Virus record (IMG/VR): IMGVR_UViG_3300006190_000009 | Location: 1-26,099 of that record | Strand: one strand, 5' to 3' | Length of the DNA: 26,099 nucleotides | Source: a virus | Part shown: in pieces, positions 16,201 through 24,668 of the stretch | Numbering within the stretch: the stretch's first letter is position 1 | How the letters are laid out: every line of letters starts with the position of its first letter | Notes under the pieces: model-generated | What the model was told of the DNA's origin: nothing | Databases searched by the model: none | Seen by the model: only the letters and a program-made list of their open reading frames with translations | Translations under genes and position numbers: made by a program

Positions 16201-19200
16201 TTCTCGACTGGTAATTATAGTATTAAGGGTCAATCGCGGCTCCATGCCCCCCGCACCATCTGGGACAATAACATCACAATATTGTGCAATTTTATAAAGA
16301 GTCCACTTATCAAAACCATCAAGGGGTATATACCGACCCAACCCATATCGGTCATTGGTAATCATATCTAAAAAACACCAAGCCGGATTATCAGTCCAGT
16401 ATTTTTGGGTTTTCCATGTGCCATCCCATGGGCCTTGGCTTTCGTCGTATGTTTTTTTGATTGGATTATAATTACTCGGAACTCTTACCCGAAGAAGTCG
16501 AACATCTACAGACCTACTGGGAATGCTATTAAAATACGCTGCATTAAAGCGCTGCCTAATGACTGAGGAATTGGGATAGGCTGCCGCAGTATCATATTTT
16601 TCTACTAACACATCAACTGTTGTAGATTTTTTTATGTTCGTTACTGTTACTTCTGGCTCTGTTCTATAAATTTTTATTTCCCATCCATAGAAGTTATTTC
16701 TATCCGAAGCTGAGAAACTACTAATGACTTCTTTAAAATCTAAATCAAAAACCCACAGAAATGGTACATCTGCCCTTCCGGTAATTTGCTGATCATAGGC
16801 GTCCTTATAAGCTGAGGTACCATTGTGTATAAGTGGTCTAAATTTAACCACGATATTATTTATAGAGGCGTCAATCAAGTCGCCCGAGCTTTTAACGCTG
16901 TTATATAAGGCGTCAATTTTAAGGTGAACTTCTGCTCCCACACAATGCTTGTTTACAATTCTATATTTTTTTGCAAACATGTCGACGGAATAATTATCAC
17001 CTGTTGGATTTCCGCTTCCATCTACAGTAGGGCCCCTTAATCTTTCCTTAATTGCTTTGGCTTTAGTTAGGGGGAAACCCTTACTGCTTTCAAGTGTCAC
17101 TTTATCAAAGTATAGAGTTGAGTTTCCGTGTAGAAGCTCTACTCCGATCCAGCTTTCCATCGTACCCGGCGGGGCAGTGAAGGTATAAGACATGGCATTT
17201 TGGGATTCATCTACAGAAGACAACTTCTCTGCGATAGGGGTAAAAGTACTTGATTCAGCATAGGGACCACTACCTGAATCCAACCACGCAACAAATTTAA
17301 ACCCGGCATTGCCTTGGGATGTGTTTGTAGCCCTATAAGACCTGCACGAGATAGTATAATTCTCCCCACCCTTAAGCGGAACCTTTTGCACAAAAAATCT
17401 CTTTTTGATAAGGTGTTCAGTTTCTACAACGGGAGTATTGGCGACATGACCTCTGATATAATTTCCGCGATGGCTCGAAAATGACGTGCCATCAAGGTCA
17501 CCATAGTCGCCCGGAACCCATGTACTTTCATCTATACCGGGTCGATTTTTGTTTATGGTGTCATTCCATGGGTAGTGAGTCCCGTATGTAGGATAGGGTT
17601 TGCCACTCCCCCACTGAATCACGTGAACATTAAGGCCCCCCGATCTTTCAACTTCTATGGAATCCTCGGGACGAGTTACTTTTAACAGCTTACCTGTACC
17701 AATAAAATCTTTTTGTATTACTAGCTCCCCATCGTTCGCGACTGTGATATTTCCTATAAACTGGCTGGTATTTGGAGTAAAGTAAGGCTGACCGTTAGTC
17801 CCTTCACCGGGTCCATATTGCCTATTCATCCATGTAGCTCCGCTACTCCAATATCCGACCAAGCGAGCCGTGGAGGGAAGGAAGGTGGCACCGTCGGGAT
17901 ATTTGCAGAAGTCCCGCTGGATACTGGCGTTATTAATGTACCCCCCAAAGGGTCCTTCATTTAACACAGAGGTTTGACCAAATGAAAGCATAGTGGGCAT
18001 TGACGTTGTTGTTTTCTCTGTAGTGTCCTCGCCTTTTTGAACCCCGCCAATATAAAGTCGTTTCGTTCCTGACTGATTTACCATCGCGATGTGCGTCCAC
18101 TCATTTGCCGGCACAGCAGTATTTGACGTATAAATTTCCCCAAAACCCGAACCAGTAGTGTTCCACTGCCAATAAATCTTATTGGCATAATTAGTGATAG
18201 CCCAGCTGTGTCCAGTAGAACTATTCCAATTAGCCGTGCCGCCTCCGCAACTCATAAAGCATTCGGCGGTGCTGCCCAGCGCGTGATCTGGGCGCACCCA
18301 GAGCTCCACAGTCCAATCGTCGTTATTAAAATTTGCACCATCCTTTGCGGCGGTTGAGGAAAGAAATGTGCCAGCTGCTTTGTTGAAGAAAACGCTACTC
18401 TCCTGATTTCCCGCTTGGTTATTTACATCGGTTGAGTTTTCAACGGAGCCATTAGCTGTTATGGCGTTTCGATAAGATGACAGATCCGTAAACTCCGTGG
18501 TACCATCTTCCGCATCAGACTGCAAAGCAAACACCTGCCCCGGCCTACTGCTCGAGACCGTTGCTTGACCCACAGTGAGCAAGCTAAGTGCTACTGCATC
18601 GCTCGGGGGCGCGTAATAAAATTGTGTCTGGCTGGTATCTTGACCGCTGGGCTTGCCGCCGGCAAAATAATAATCTTGCCCAAAATTAACGGTCAACTTA
18701 ATGCTTGTTTCCGCGATTTTTATCGTGGGTATCCAAGTGGTGTCTCCTAAATCTGTGAATGCGGTAGTCCAACTTCCATTGTTAATCCTAAATTTGAAAG
18801 TTCCTGCGGTGCTATCAATCTCTACCCCAATAATATCGCCATTGCTCCATGTGGAGTAGCCCGCTGCAATCTCAGAACCATTACTATATTTGTACCCGTT
18901 TCCGCGAACCCATCTTGATGGACTCGCGTCGAGTTGTCTGCTAATCGGGCTTCCAACACCCATGACCCCGATGGCGGGCGGACTGGACCAGATACTGGCA
19001 GCGTCAATACACAGGACTTCAAAGTAGATTTTACCCTTACCCGGAGCGATGGTTTGGGTCGACCTCGCTGCACAGTGCCCACTTGCATCTGTAAAGGATA
19101 AATTGCCATCGCCCAACACGCCGCAACCTGCGAAGTCTGTGGAGCTCAATGTGGCATAATTCTCCTGAGGCGAATAACGAGGTACGTCACTCCAACGAAT

Positions 19201-21882
19201 TTCATCTATGTAGCCCTCAAAAAGGTAACGAGGTCGAGCGCCATTATAAGTCTGTGCGCCAATGGTGATCCGGTGTGATGCAGTCGGATAACCCCAATTA
19301 TCCCAAGACGAAGTGTGTCCAACCTGAACCCCGTCAAAGTAGATGTGGGCGCTGTTTCCTTTACCATTACTTACTACTGCAACGTGGTGCCAAGTGTTTA
19401 GATTAATGGTCACACCGCTCGCATGCAAGACTGGACCAGTACAATTCCCGCCCCATTGTATATAGTTACTCTCTGGACTGATACAAAGCCCACCATATTG
19501 TTGGCTGGAATTTCTGGATATCAAATACTGCAGGCCGGACTTGCTAGTGTTAAACCACATCTCAACTGTATATACGCCTACGCCAAGTTGTCCCGCAGTA
19601 GTGTCTATATAGAGCGATGACGCGAGTTCGCCGCCATCGTTCCATCCATCAAAATAAATCGAAGATGTCCCAAACTTTTTCTTAGTCGTTGAATTTACGG
19701 CGTTTCCAAATCTGCCTATGCTATAATTACCAGTTGAATCAGTGAACGTAGTGGAGCCATCCGTAGTGTTTGAATGGAGTAGTAGTTTGCAGTTGGTCGT
19801 GGATGTAAACGCCGCTGTTGGCACACTCGGACCCATAGCCGTAATCTTCCTCCAAACAGAGGTGTTCCCTGTTTCCACTGGAGCGATGGACTCGCCTCCC
19901 AGTATTCTTGCATTGAATATATATCCTTTAAAACTATCCATTATTACGTTCGGATGTGAACGGGCAATGCAAAAGCGAGTATCCTCATTGAGGGTTTCGT
20001 GCGAAGGGATGATTCCACGTGTGTCTACCTGTATTCCATCCACAAAAAGTCTACAATAACTACCATTATATATAACCTGAACATGATTCCAGCTTGCCGT
20101 TGAAATTGATCCTGAAAGCTGCTTGACAGATTCATCGGTAATATCTACGCACGACCAATAAATTTTAGTAGCGCCAGATTCGTGTTTCGTTGTTAGCATC
20201 CATGGGGCAGAAGTTCCATCGCCTCTCATTAGACCCGCAACAAACTGTTCATCCCCATTGGACATCGAAGCGGGATAAATCCACGTTTCAAATAACCACT
20301 CACGACTACCATTTGTGGTATAGTTGTAGTAGTTGGGGTTAAGAAATACCTCTGCATGCGGAGTTAAAGAATCCACCATTCGACTTGTATTTTGTAATGT
20401 ACCTTCGTTTGCAAGACCTTCGGTTCCATCAAAATATATGCTTGGTGTTGAGCCCCCACCGGGATCAGTAATCGTAGTGTCATACTGGGGAGTATTATTT
20501 TTTAGTAATTTAGCATTTACACAACTAAAGTCATAAAACGTGGCGTTTGCAGCTGTGTTGAGATCTTTTAAAATCTGGTTACTTTGTAATACAAACCTTT
20601 GATCGTTAACTAAGGTGCCTCGCAGCATAGTATTAATTTCTATAGAATCATCTTGAGGAATTATTGGTACTTCACCTTCAAAGCGCCAATCTTCCCCATC
20701 TATTAAAAATAGAGTACTATCATTGGGCTCAACTTTCCCCGGGGTAAAATTAGTTGCATACTTTGCCCTATTTGACATGCATATATTATCTAAAAATACA
20801 TTCCTTAAGGGGTTAGTTGAGCCGTCAGGATGCCTACCCAGAAAAAGGTCTGTGGGGCTAGAAAGTTTTATATTGGGATAATTCTTGCCACCGCCTGTCT
20901 GCTCAACACCGTTAATAAAAATTTTAACTGCTCTTTCACTGAGGCACACCGCAACGTGAGACCAAACCCCAAATTGCATTACATGACCTGTGTCAAGTGA
21001 TATGTTGTTGTTGATAAAGGTAACTTTAAAATAAAAATTACCATCATCATCTAGTGCCTCGTTACTAGGAACCATCATAAGTACCCACCCTCCCGGGTAA
21101 TTCGGATTTCCCTTGCCCGCTAACACTTGCGGCCCGTTTGAGTCTGACCCTTGAACCTGCGCTTCAAACGTGAACGCTTGTTTGTTTTGTGCTTCGATTA
21201 TCTCCTCAGGAGTATAATCTTCTTCCTCCGTAGCGACAAAGCCCCCTTGTCGCGGCCAAAAATTATAAAGGTCATCACCAAGCACCGGGTCACGTACTAC
21301 TAGTGCAGCACTTGGCGGCATTTTTACAGAGTACTCACCATATGCAGCGGAGCTCGACCTTTCCGGATACCCGGACCCCAGAGATAAAACAGCTTGTTTC
21401 TGACGATAGGTAGAAACCGAACGAGGATTGGGGTTAATAACTTTTGTAAGTTCACAGTTTTGATACTGTTCGGGATTTTGCTCAGTGTCGGGGCTGACAT
21501 TAATATTGAACGAAGCTGGGGAATTACCTTTCCAATAATCCACACCCGCCTCGTGCATGTCCCAGTCATTGAAGTATTGAGCGTTTCCAATCCCACCGTT
21601 TGGTTGACCTTTTGTAATAGCTACTTCTATGTTTTGAAAATTATAAAGACCCTGCTCATCCATGACAGGGGTGTCATTAAGATATAAAGAGGATAAGAAG
21701 TTTTTTTCGGGCTGGGCATTTACCGTATCCCAACCAGTTGCCCCCAGTGTTCCTACATAGTCGTACTCCTGCTTAACGGGTCCTTCAATGGGTCCTTCTG
21801 CTATTAAGTCAATAGTTTCTATATTAGAAATAGATTTTTTCTTAATGCCGTCTACTATAATTCCGGGTTCTGCATTAGCCAT
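13252..21882 (-). CDS. J: Tail tip / host specificity protein J-like, giant, with LamG and SPRY insertions
   Basis: This 2876-aa protein corresponds to lambda gpJ, the trimeric tail tip that recognises the host. Residues 24-95 match the lambda J start (IAEGPIEGP, LNDTPVMDEQG). Residues ~1640-2040 match the J core (VPSNYNP, DGTW, NPAWCFLDMITNDRYGLGR, YCDVIVPDGAGGMEPR, AFGCTSRGQA). Between these lies an insertion with LamG-like domains near 236-400, 480-668, 698-905 and 1117-1345, a SPRY domain near 915-1075 and a CBM4/9-like jelly roll near 1480-1600. Fibronectin III-like domains follow near 2256-2400 and 2404-2540. The last ~300 residues are unrecognised and may bind the receptor. Lambda J is 1132 aa. 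ATG 21882 has AAGGA upstream and is 29 nt from the I stop. It is the last gene of the M-L-K-I-J operon. Confidence 0.95.
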   Translation of the reverse strand: MANAEPGIIVDGIKKKSISNIETIDLIAEGPIEGPVKQEYDYVGTLGATGWDTVNAQPEKNFLSSLYLNDTPVMDEQGLYNFQNIEVAITKGQPNGGIGNAQYFNDWDMHEAGVDYWKGNSPASFNINVSPDTEQNPEQYQNCELTKVINPNPRSVSTYRQKQAVLSLGSGYPERSSSAAYGEYSVKMPPSAALVVRDPVLGDDLYNFWPRQGGFVATEEEDYTPEEIIEAQNKQAFTFEAQVQGSDSNGPQVLAGKGNPNYPGGWVLMMVPSNEALDDDGNFYFKVTFINNNISLDTGHVMQFGVWSHVAVCLSERAVKIFINGVEQTGGGKNYPNIKLSSPTDLFLGRHPDGSTNPLRNVFLDNICMSNRAKYATNFTPGKVEPNDSTLFLIDGEDWRFEGEVPIIPQDDSIEINTMLRGTLVNDQRFVLQSNQILKDLNTAANATFYDFSCVNAKLLKNNTPQYDTTITDPGGGSTPSIYFDGTEGLANEGTLQNTSRMVDSLTPHAEVFLNPNYYNYTTNGSREWLFETWIYPASMSNGDEQFVAGLMRGDGTSAPWMLTTKHESGATKIYWSCVDITDESVKQLSGSISTASWNHVQVIYNGSYCRLFVDGIQVDTRGIIPSHETLNEDTRFCIARSHPNVIMDSFKGYIFNARILGGESIAPVETGNTSVWRKITAMGPSVPTAAFTSTTNCKLLLHSNTTDGSTTFTDSTGNYSIGRFGNAVNSTTKKKFGTSSIYFDGWNDGGELASSLYIDTTAGQLGVGVYTVEMWFNTSKSGLQYLISRNSSQQYGGLCISPESNYIQWGGNCTGPVLHASGVTINLNTWHHVAVVSNGKGNSAHIYFDGVQVGHTSSWDNWGYPTASHRITIGAQTYNGARPRYLFEGYIDEIRWSDVPRYSPQENYATLSSTDFAGCGVLGDGNLSFTDASGHCAARSTQTIAPGKGKIYFEVLCIDAASIWSSPPAIGVMGVGSPISRQLDASPSRWVRGNGYKYSNGSEIAAGYSTWSNGDIIGVEIDSTAGTFKFRINNGSWTTAFTDLGDTTWIPTIKIAETSIKLTVNFGQDYYFAGGKPSGQDTSQTQFYYAPPSDAVALSLLTVGQATVSSSRPGQVFALQSDAEDGTTEFTDLSSYRNAITANGSVENSTDVNNQAGNQESSVFFNKAAGTFLSSTAAKDGANFNNDDWTVELWVRPDHALGSTAECFMSCGGGTANWNSSTGHSWAITNYANKIYWQWNTTGSGFGEIYTSNTAVPANEWTHIAMVNQSGTKRLYIGGVQKGEDTTEKTTTSMPTMLSFGQTSVLNEGPFGGYINNASIQRDFCKYPDGATFLPSTARLVGYWSSGATWMNRQYGPGEGTNGQPYFTPNTSQFIGNITVANDGELVIQKDFIGTGKLLKVTRPEDSIEVERSGGLNVHVIQWGSGKPYPTYGTHYPWNDTINKNRPGIDESTWVPGDYGDLDGTSFSSHRGNYIRGHVANTPVVETEHLIKKRFFVQKVPLKGGENYTISCRSYRATNTSQGNAGFKFVAWLDSGSGPYAESSTFTPIAEKLSSVDESQNAMSYTFTAPPGTMESWIGVELLHGNSTLYFDKVTLESSKGFPLTKAKAIKERLRGPTVDGSGNPTGDNYSVDMFAKKYRIVNKHCVGAEVHLKIDALYNSVKSSGDLIDASINNIVVKFRPLIHNGTSAYKDAYDQQITGRADVPFLWVFDLDFKEVISSFSASDRNNFYGWEIKIYRTEPEVTVTNIKKSTTVDVLVEKYDTAAAYPNSSVIRQRFNAAYFNSIPSRSVDVRLLRVRVPSNYNPIKKTYDESQGPWDGTWKTQKYWTDNPAWCFLDMITNDRYGLGRYIPLDGFDKWTLYKIAQYCDVIVPDGAGGMEPRLTLNTIITSREDAFKVINDMASVFRGLLYYAAGQIYAIQDSKKDPIYTFTNANAQDGNFTYSNKSRKERYNVGIIRYNDKTNFYKPAIEYVEDLAGIRANGVREQEITAFGCTSRGQAIRLGKWLVYTNNLEIENVSFKAGVEASYLRPGDTISISDNNRNPFRWGGRTTVISGADTTTNTPETIQLDSFLDPEYINNDQVYKLSLITPGWNYDSYNVSGLNSDDTPDIRRSQVQDFLISGSFIDMGLDLETTAPPKFSTIKLGGATAVHWPAWLAGGFDGSTKNINRSDYTVGNNQIWTINPTGKEFALGSSFDASTTKEKLFRIVDVKEDEKQVFSIKAVENNPIKYDRIEDDLLFEQAGLYNSPTLKVPDGPTSLALKIDQFSPNSAQVKYSIGAPTSKNGLDAYQVFAKENSPFFSISDFTGNYPVLWTQYTGGSLSGRAFIDNTPLTKVVSSGTQYIPDNEHRITRIPALAQAQGIFRPEQSGSCLFKVFSVNNMNQYSLSSRSERIIVPTIHPIEDVEVENLGLSTNEGSLITAEKKKKPRIEFTGGSPTILWTSTLAASGFVPSSYAYRLTVREPSEGTPIPNPNIIHEITGYKSADRAATNLSGFAFTYDLTGNLFYASGRRTFDIVVEAHNEYGESSAGGKFGYSLDPSAQPYTDSSGNLITETYTKLDSHYTNIYGYDIVRLNNPPVHAHLSSDGDVCAPSDDICTTQQITLDNKVKMVFEKNSPQSFNRDVAGGFLYVSPQYFDVTGVQGVLQNDLRHDIQRIKFDYAPTIEVTPTGNLLLDGSAYMAYSLYDTFDQERDIAYRTNTKNNPIKNRGFDMARMLSVSSVREVKLDDTNTVRKIIKQGNQTLTFTLPAQRQWHFLKIEGSLQGERTLYTNAESQNEKWQELSELKNWKVYVNDIRVDQAENWASNPPSDKNFVFCKNSKWNGSTDLLPVFNILSKGVPLEQFNRDTTLTVKLEFEGTNVEFINFSAEADYGRRY
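13275..13288. other. 14-bp perfect palindrome near the TMP/J junction
   Basis: CTTCAGCGCTGAAG is fully self-complementary and lies 20 bp beyond the tape measure stop, inside the last codons of J (F-S-A-E). Either transcript could fold it into a stem (CTTCA, loop GCGC, TGAAG). There is no T-run on either side, so it is not a typical intrinsic terminator. A role as a bidirectional RNA end or a protein site is only a possibility. Confidence 0.3.
17083..21177 (-). other. LamG-LamG-LamG-SPRY-LamG-CBM adhesin block inside J
   Basis: The block covers J residues about 236-1600. LamG-like modules show the typical pattern of small beta strands with W-T-V-E-(L/M)-W near the start (e.g. YTVEMWFNTS, WTVELWVRPD), W-x-H-V/I-A followed by a strand carrying D/N-G (e.g. 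IYFDGVQVG), and a final F-x-G-Y-I-D/N-x strand. The SPRY module has GKIYFEV, GDIIGVEID, FRINNG and VNFGQ. These modules bind sugars or proteins in other systems, so a role in cell-surface recognition is inferred. The DNA is more GC-rich than the J core; two sampled 60-base lines at 18241 and 18961 have 39 and 36 G/C. Confidence 0.8.
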
Positions 21883-21911
21883 TTGTTAAATTCCTTATTA
21901 TATTTTTTAGT

Positions 21912-22709
21912 CTAAAGACCAATAAATTTTTTTCCGATCCGTGTACCAAGGGCATTGGGATCATATTCCCCTAGAAAAGGTTTGTTTAGATTTTTTGCCT
22001 CTAAATATGACGTCATATTAAAGATGCCGGGATACCCCATATTCTCCCAAAGCTCCGTTTCATCATAGGCATCATAACCTTGTATTGGTGTCGGTGCTCC
22101 GTTTGAATCTAGAGAGCTATCAGTGGCGTCTTGATGGTAAACCGAATAACTCTGAGCTATAACTTGAGATCCCGCCATAACTCTTCCATAGCCAAGCGGA
22201 ATTGGCCCCCCTTCGTTTACTGTATTTTTGGGACCATCAAAAAGGTAAGATGACCCCTTTTTTGTGTCTTCAATTTCCTTAAAGCTCTTAAACGCTGGGG
22301 GCTTCATTAATGCTAGTGTGATTATTGTCGTTATTATGATAAGAGCAATCGTGGCAGCAATCCAGCCCATTTGGCCCTCAACACTGGGCACTATATCTAT
22401 AGATTTTAAACCCTCTTTAGGGATCAAGTTTAATTCAGAGTTTTTTATTAAATTGATATTTTCATCTTCCCTTGTACTATTTGAATCTAAGTTATCTAGT
22501 TCATTTAAATTTAATTCTTTTTCGTTAACTAAGATGTTATACTTTAGAGAGTCGTTAACCATATCGCACTGAAATCTTTGCCAAGCGCCATTTGTTATCG
22601 TATTGATAGCATGAAAGGCTTCTGGAACAGACTTCACCGCTAAATTGAATTCCTTTCCGATTCTTTCGCCAAAAATGCCATGCATTTTTATTTTTACTAA
22701 TTTATTCAT
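21912..22709 (-). CDS. I: Tail assembly protein I-like (TauI)
   Basis: This 265-aa protein corresponds to lambda gpI. Residues 1-110 contain a ubiquitin-like fold start (LVKIKMHGIFGERIGKEF) and a variable acidic linker. Residues ~114-135 are strongly hydrophobic (GWIAATIALIIITTIITLAL). Residues 153-186 hold the family signature SYLFDGPKNTVNEGGPIPLGYGRV followed by GSQVIAQS, here given as a description of consecutive short elements: SYLFDGP, NEGGPIPLGYG, GSQVIAQS. The C-terminal 80 residues are polar and not recognised. Its ATG overlaps the K stop by 8 nt (ATGAATAA), a sign of translational coupling. It lies between K and J exactly as in lambda. Lambda gpI is 223 aa. Its role in the tip is uncertain, but it is needed for tail assembly in lambda and may connect K and J. 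It ends in TAG. Confidence 0.9.
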   Translation of the reverse strand: MNKLVKIKMHGIFGERIGKEFNLAVKSVPEAFHAINTITNGAWQRFQCDMVNDSLKYNILVNEKELNLNELDNLDSNSTREDENINLIKNSELNLIPKEGLKSIDIVPSVEGQMGWIAATIALIIITTIITLALMKPPAFKSFKEIEDTKKGSSYLFDGPKNTVNEGGPIPLGYGRVMAGSQVIAQSYSVYHQDATDSSLDSNGAPTPIQGYDAYDETELWENMGYPGIFNMTSYLEAKNLNKPFLGEYDPNALGTRIGKKFIGL

Positions 22710-23454
22710 TTGCAGAATTTGGTCTAAATATCATAATTGTTTTTTTCTTTAGAAATCCTTCATAATCAATTAGGCATGATTTTTTATCAACTGGTTGAAT
22801 AATAATTTTTCCGTGGCCTATACAAACGCCTAAATGCAGCCCTACTTCCGACCTTATGCCGTCAGCCTTATACAAAATAATATCATGTTTGCGCGGAGTT
22901 TCTGATTTTTTAATACGTCCTACACTCCATACTTTTTCAATTGAACGAACAACTTTTTTTACATTGGAGGAACCGTTTTTCTTAATATAGTGTTTTGGTC
23001 CGGGCCAACATTCGTCGTAGTTGCTTTTTATTTTAAGTTCATTTAAATAATAGTCTATAACTATATTTATACAATCCGTTTTTCCAAGTTCGAAGTCTCT
23101 CCCTAAGTAAGGAGATGCCCCTTCTTCTAGTGAATCAAAAAATTCATCACTTTCTATATTATATAATATAAATCTTTCTTTATTTACTGTATAATTTTGT
23201 TGATCTCCCAAGGAGAAGCCTCCTTTCCCTGACGGGTGAGAATGATAGATGGCTTCTATTTTTCCATAATTAGAAAATTTTATATAATCTCGTGGAGAAA
23301 CTCTAAAATTAGACTCAGGCAAAGAAGAGGTATTAATGCACGGGTGCGCTTCAGTACCCTTGTTAGTAGACACTAATACCCCGCAACATTCCCGGGGGCT
23401 TTCCTCGCGGGCATGTTTTTTTATTTTCTCTTTATTTTTTTTTGTGAGTATCAT
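22702..23454 (-). CDS. K: Tail tip endopeptidase K-like: JAMM/MPN plus NlpC/P60
   Basis: From ATG 23454 this is 250 aa. An upstream ATG at 23505 would add 17 residues and overlap L by 50 nt, but the ATG one base after the L stop (TAAAATG) fits the operon and the family better. The N-terminal half is a JAMM/MPN domain with a complete metal site: E22, H71-S-H73 and D84 (H-x-H-x10-D). The C-terminal half is an NlpC/P60 cysteine peptidase domain with C128 (KTDCIN) and H207 (GLHLGV), with Q220 or H214 as possible third residue. In lambda-like phages K is a tail-tip protein with predicted peptidoglycan hydrolase activity that probably helps the tail pass the cell wall. All visible catalytic residues are kept in both domains. 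It overlaps I by 8 nt. Confidence 0.92.
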   Translation of the reverse strand: MILTKKNKEKIKKHAREESPRECCGVLVSTNKGTEAHPCINTSSLPESNFRVSPRDYIKFSNYGKIEAIYHSHPSGKGGFSLGDQQNYTVNKERFILYNIESDEFFDSLEEGASPYLGRDFELGKTDCINIVIDYYLNELKIKSNYDECWPGPKHYIKKNGSSNVKKVVRSIEKVWSVGRIKKSETPRKHDIILYKADGIRSEVGLHLGVCIGHGKIIIQPVDKKSCLIDYEGFLKKKTIMIFRPNSANE

Positions 23455-23455
23455 T

Positions 23456-24664
23456 TTACTGACGCTTAATTGCTGGAAAACCGCCAAAAGGAATTGCGGC
23501 GCCATATGGGCTTCCTTGTAGGGCAGTGTTGAGTTTCTTGTCCCACCTTAACTTACATGCCCCCAGATCTTTTGCACACACATCTGCTACCCAATAATCT
23601 TTATCAGGGGGTGGTGTGTTTTCGGGTACATCTGCGGACGAAACAAAATAATAATTTATTTTGTTATGGGTTACATAGACAGTGCTTTTTTTGGGATATT
23701 TAAGAGCCGGCTCCCACGGCACGGGGGTATTTGTTGTTTCGGGGGTGTATCCCTCTACAATGCTTGAAATAGTTTCATTATTTTCTGTAGCTATAGGAGG
23801 AGCGTTTGTTGGTATCATCGTCTTGTAAAACATCTGAAATGGCTCTGAAGTTCGTTGTGCCCTTACCATGCTGGAATACTCGTAAGTACACCCCTGTCCC
23901 CGGTACGTCCATGGACATCGGGTCACGTTAAAAATTCTTTGTGGAATTTGAAGCTCTTCAAAATTAATAAAAGAAGCTAATTCAAATTGGATAGATGATT
24001 TATCTTCGTGTGATTTTCTATCTATATAAAAAACATCCGGGGGGAAATAAGAGCCTTCATCTGGAGCAATATTCTTAGGAATATCTTCATATAGTCTTTT
24101 ATTTAGATCGGGAGTTCCGTCTGCTTTTAATTCATACCAATTTTTATAATCTAAAAACTTTGCAAAAGTTCTTATACGGTTTACCCGAGCGCCCACTAGA
24201 TCATTAAGATCTTTAAGAAGATGTTTAAAAATAGCAAATTGAGGTGGACTTTTTTCCGTGCTAACACTTAAGCTTAGCTTGGGGGTAGCGGCTACACCAT
24301 TAGAGTTCATTTCAAAGCCATCCGCTTGTATGGGTATAGCTTTATATAGGTTATCTTGGAACCAAATATTTCTTGAAATTAATTTTAAGTTATTATGAAA
24401 TCTAAATAAATTTATTTCGGGATTATGTATATTCACTTCTAGCGAGCCTCCCAGAAATACATTTAATGCATTAAATTCTTCTCGATCTATTAGTTTATCA
24501 GGACTAAGTATATCACTTAAATCTATTTCAAATAATTCTATTAAAGCAGTGGGCGATAAAGAGGTGGCTTCCGCCTGCAAGTTCTTCATGGCCGTTTGCG
24601 CCTGTGATTTTGAAATCACCGCGCCACCGCTATCATTTTTAGGATTAACAAATTCTTCAGCCAT
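23456..24664 (-). CDS. L: Tail tip protein L-like, iron-sulfur binding, with CBM5/12-like insertion
   Basis: From ATG 24664, four nt after the M stop, it is 402 aa; a TTG at 24688 could add 8 residues. The C-terminal half carries four cysteines in the lambda gpL pattern: C250-x8-C259 (CPWTYRGQGC) and C363-x6-C370 (CAKDLGAC), which bind a [4Fe-4S] cluster in lambda L. The protein ends in the family-typical IPFGGFP. Between the second and third cysteine there are 103 residues, against about 22 in lambda. This insert holds a CBM5/12-like module (W317, Y323, Y330, Y338-Y339-F340, P347, P351-353, Y357-W358). The N-terminal half corresponds to the conserved L beta domains (IELFEIDLSDI, VNRIRTFAKFLD). 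L binds the tip hub next to J in lambda. Lambda L is 232 aa. Confidence 0.92.
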   Translation of the reverse strand: MAEEFVNPKNDSGGAVISKSQAQTAMKNLQAEATSLSPTALIELFEIDLSDILSPDKLIDREEFNALNVFLGGSLEVNIHNPEINLFRFHNNLKLISRNIWFQDNLYKAIPIQADGFEMNSNGVAATPKLSLSVSTEKSPPQFAIFKHLLKDLNDLVGARVNRIRTFAKFLDYKNWYELKADGTPDLNKRLYEDIPKNIAPDEGSYFPPDVFYIDRKSHEDKSSIQFELASFINFEELQIPQRIFNVTRCPWTYRGQGCTYEYSSMVRAQRTSEPFQMFYKTMIPTNAPPIATENNETISSIVEGYTPETTNTPVPWEPALKYPKKSTVYVTHNKINYYFVSSADVPENTPPPDKDYWVADVCAKDLGACKLRWDKKLNTALQGSPYGAAIPFGGFPAIKRQ

Positions 24665-24668
24665 AATG

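Noticed and set aside
15883-16371. 162-aa plus-strand open frame inside the J gene
   Set aside because: It lies opposite the conserved J core, which has clear family motifs. The plus-strand translation is Cys/Ile/Phe-rich and looks non-coding.
23455-23505. 17-residue N-terminal extension of K from ATG 23505
   Set aside because: It would overlap the conserved end of L (IPFGGFP) by about 50 nt. The ATG one base after the L stop fits the tight operon spacing and the start of the JAMM domain.
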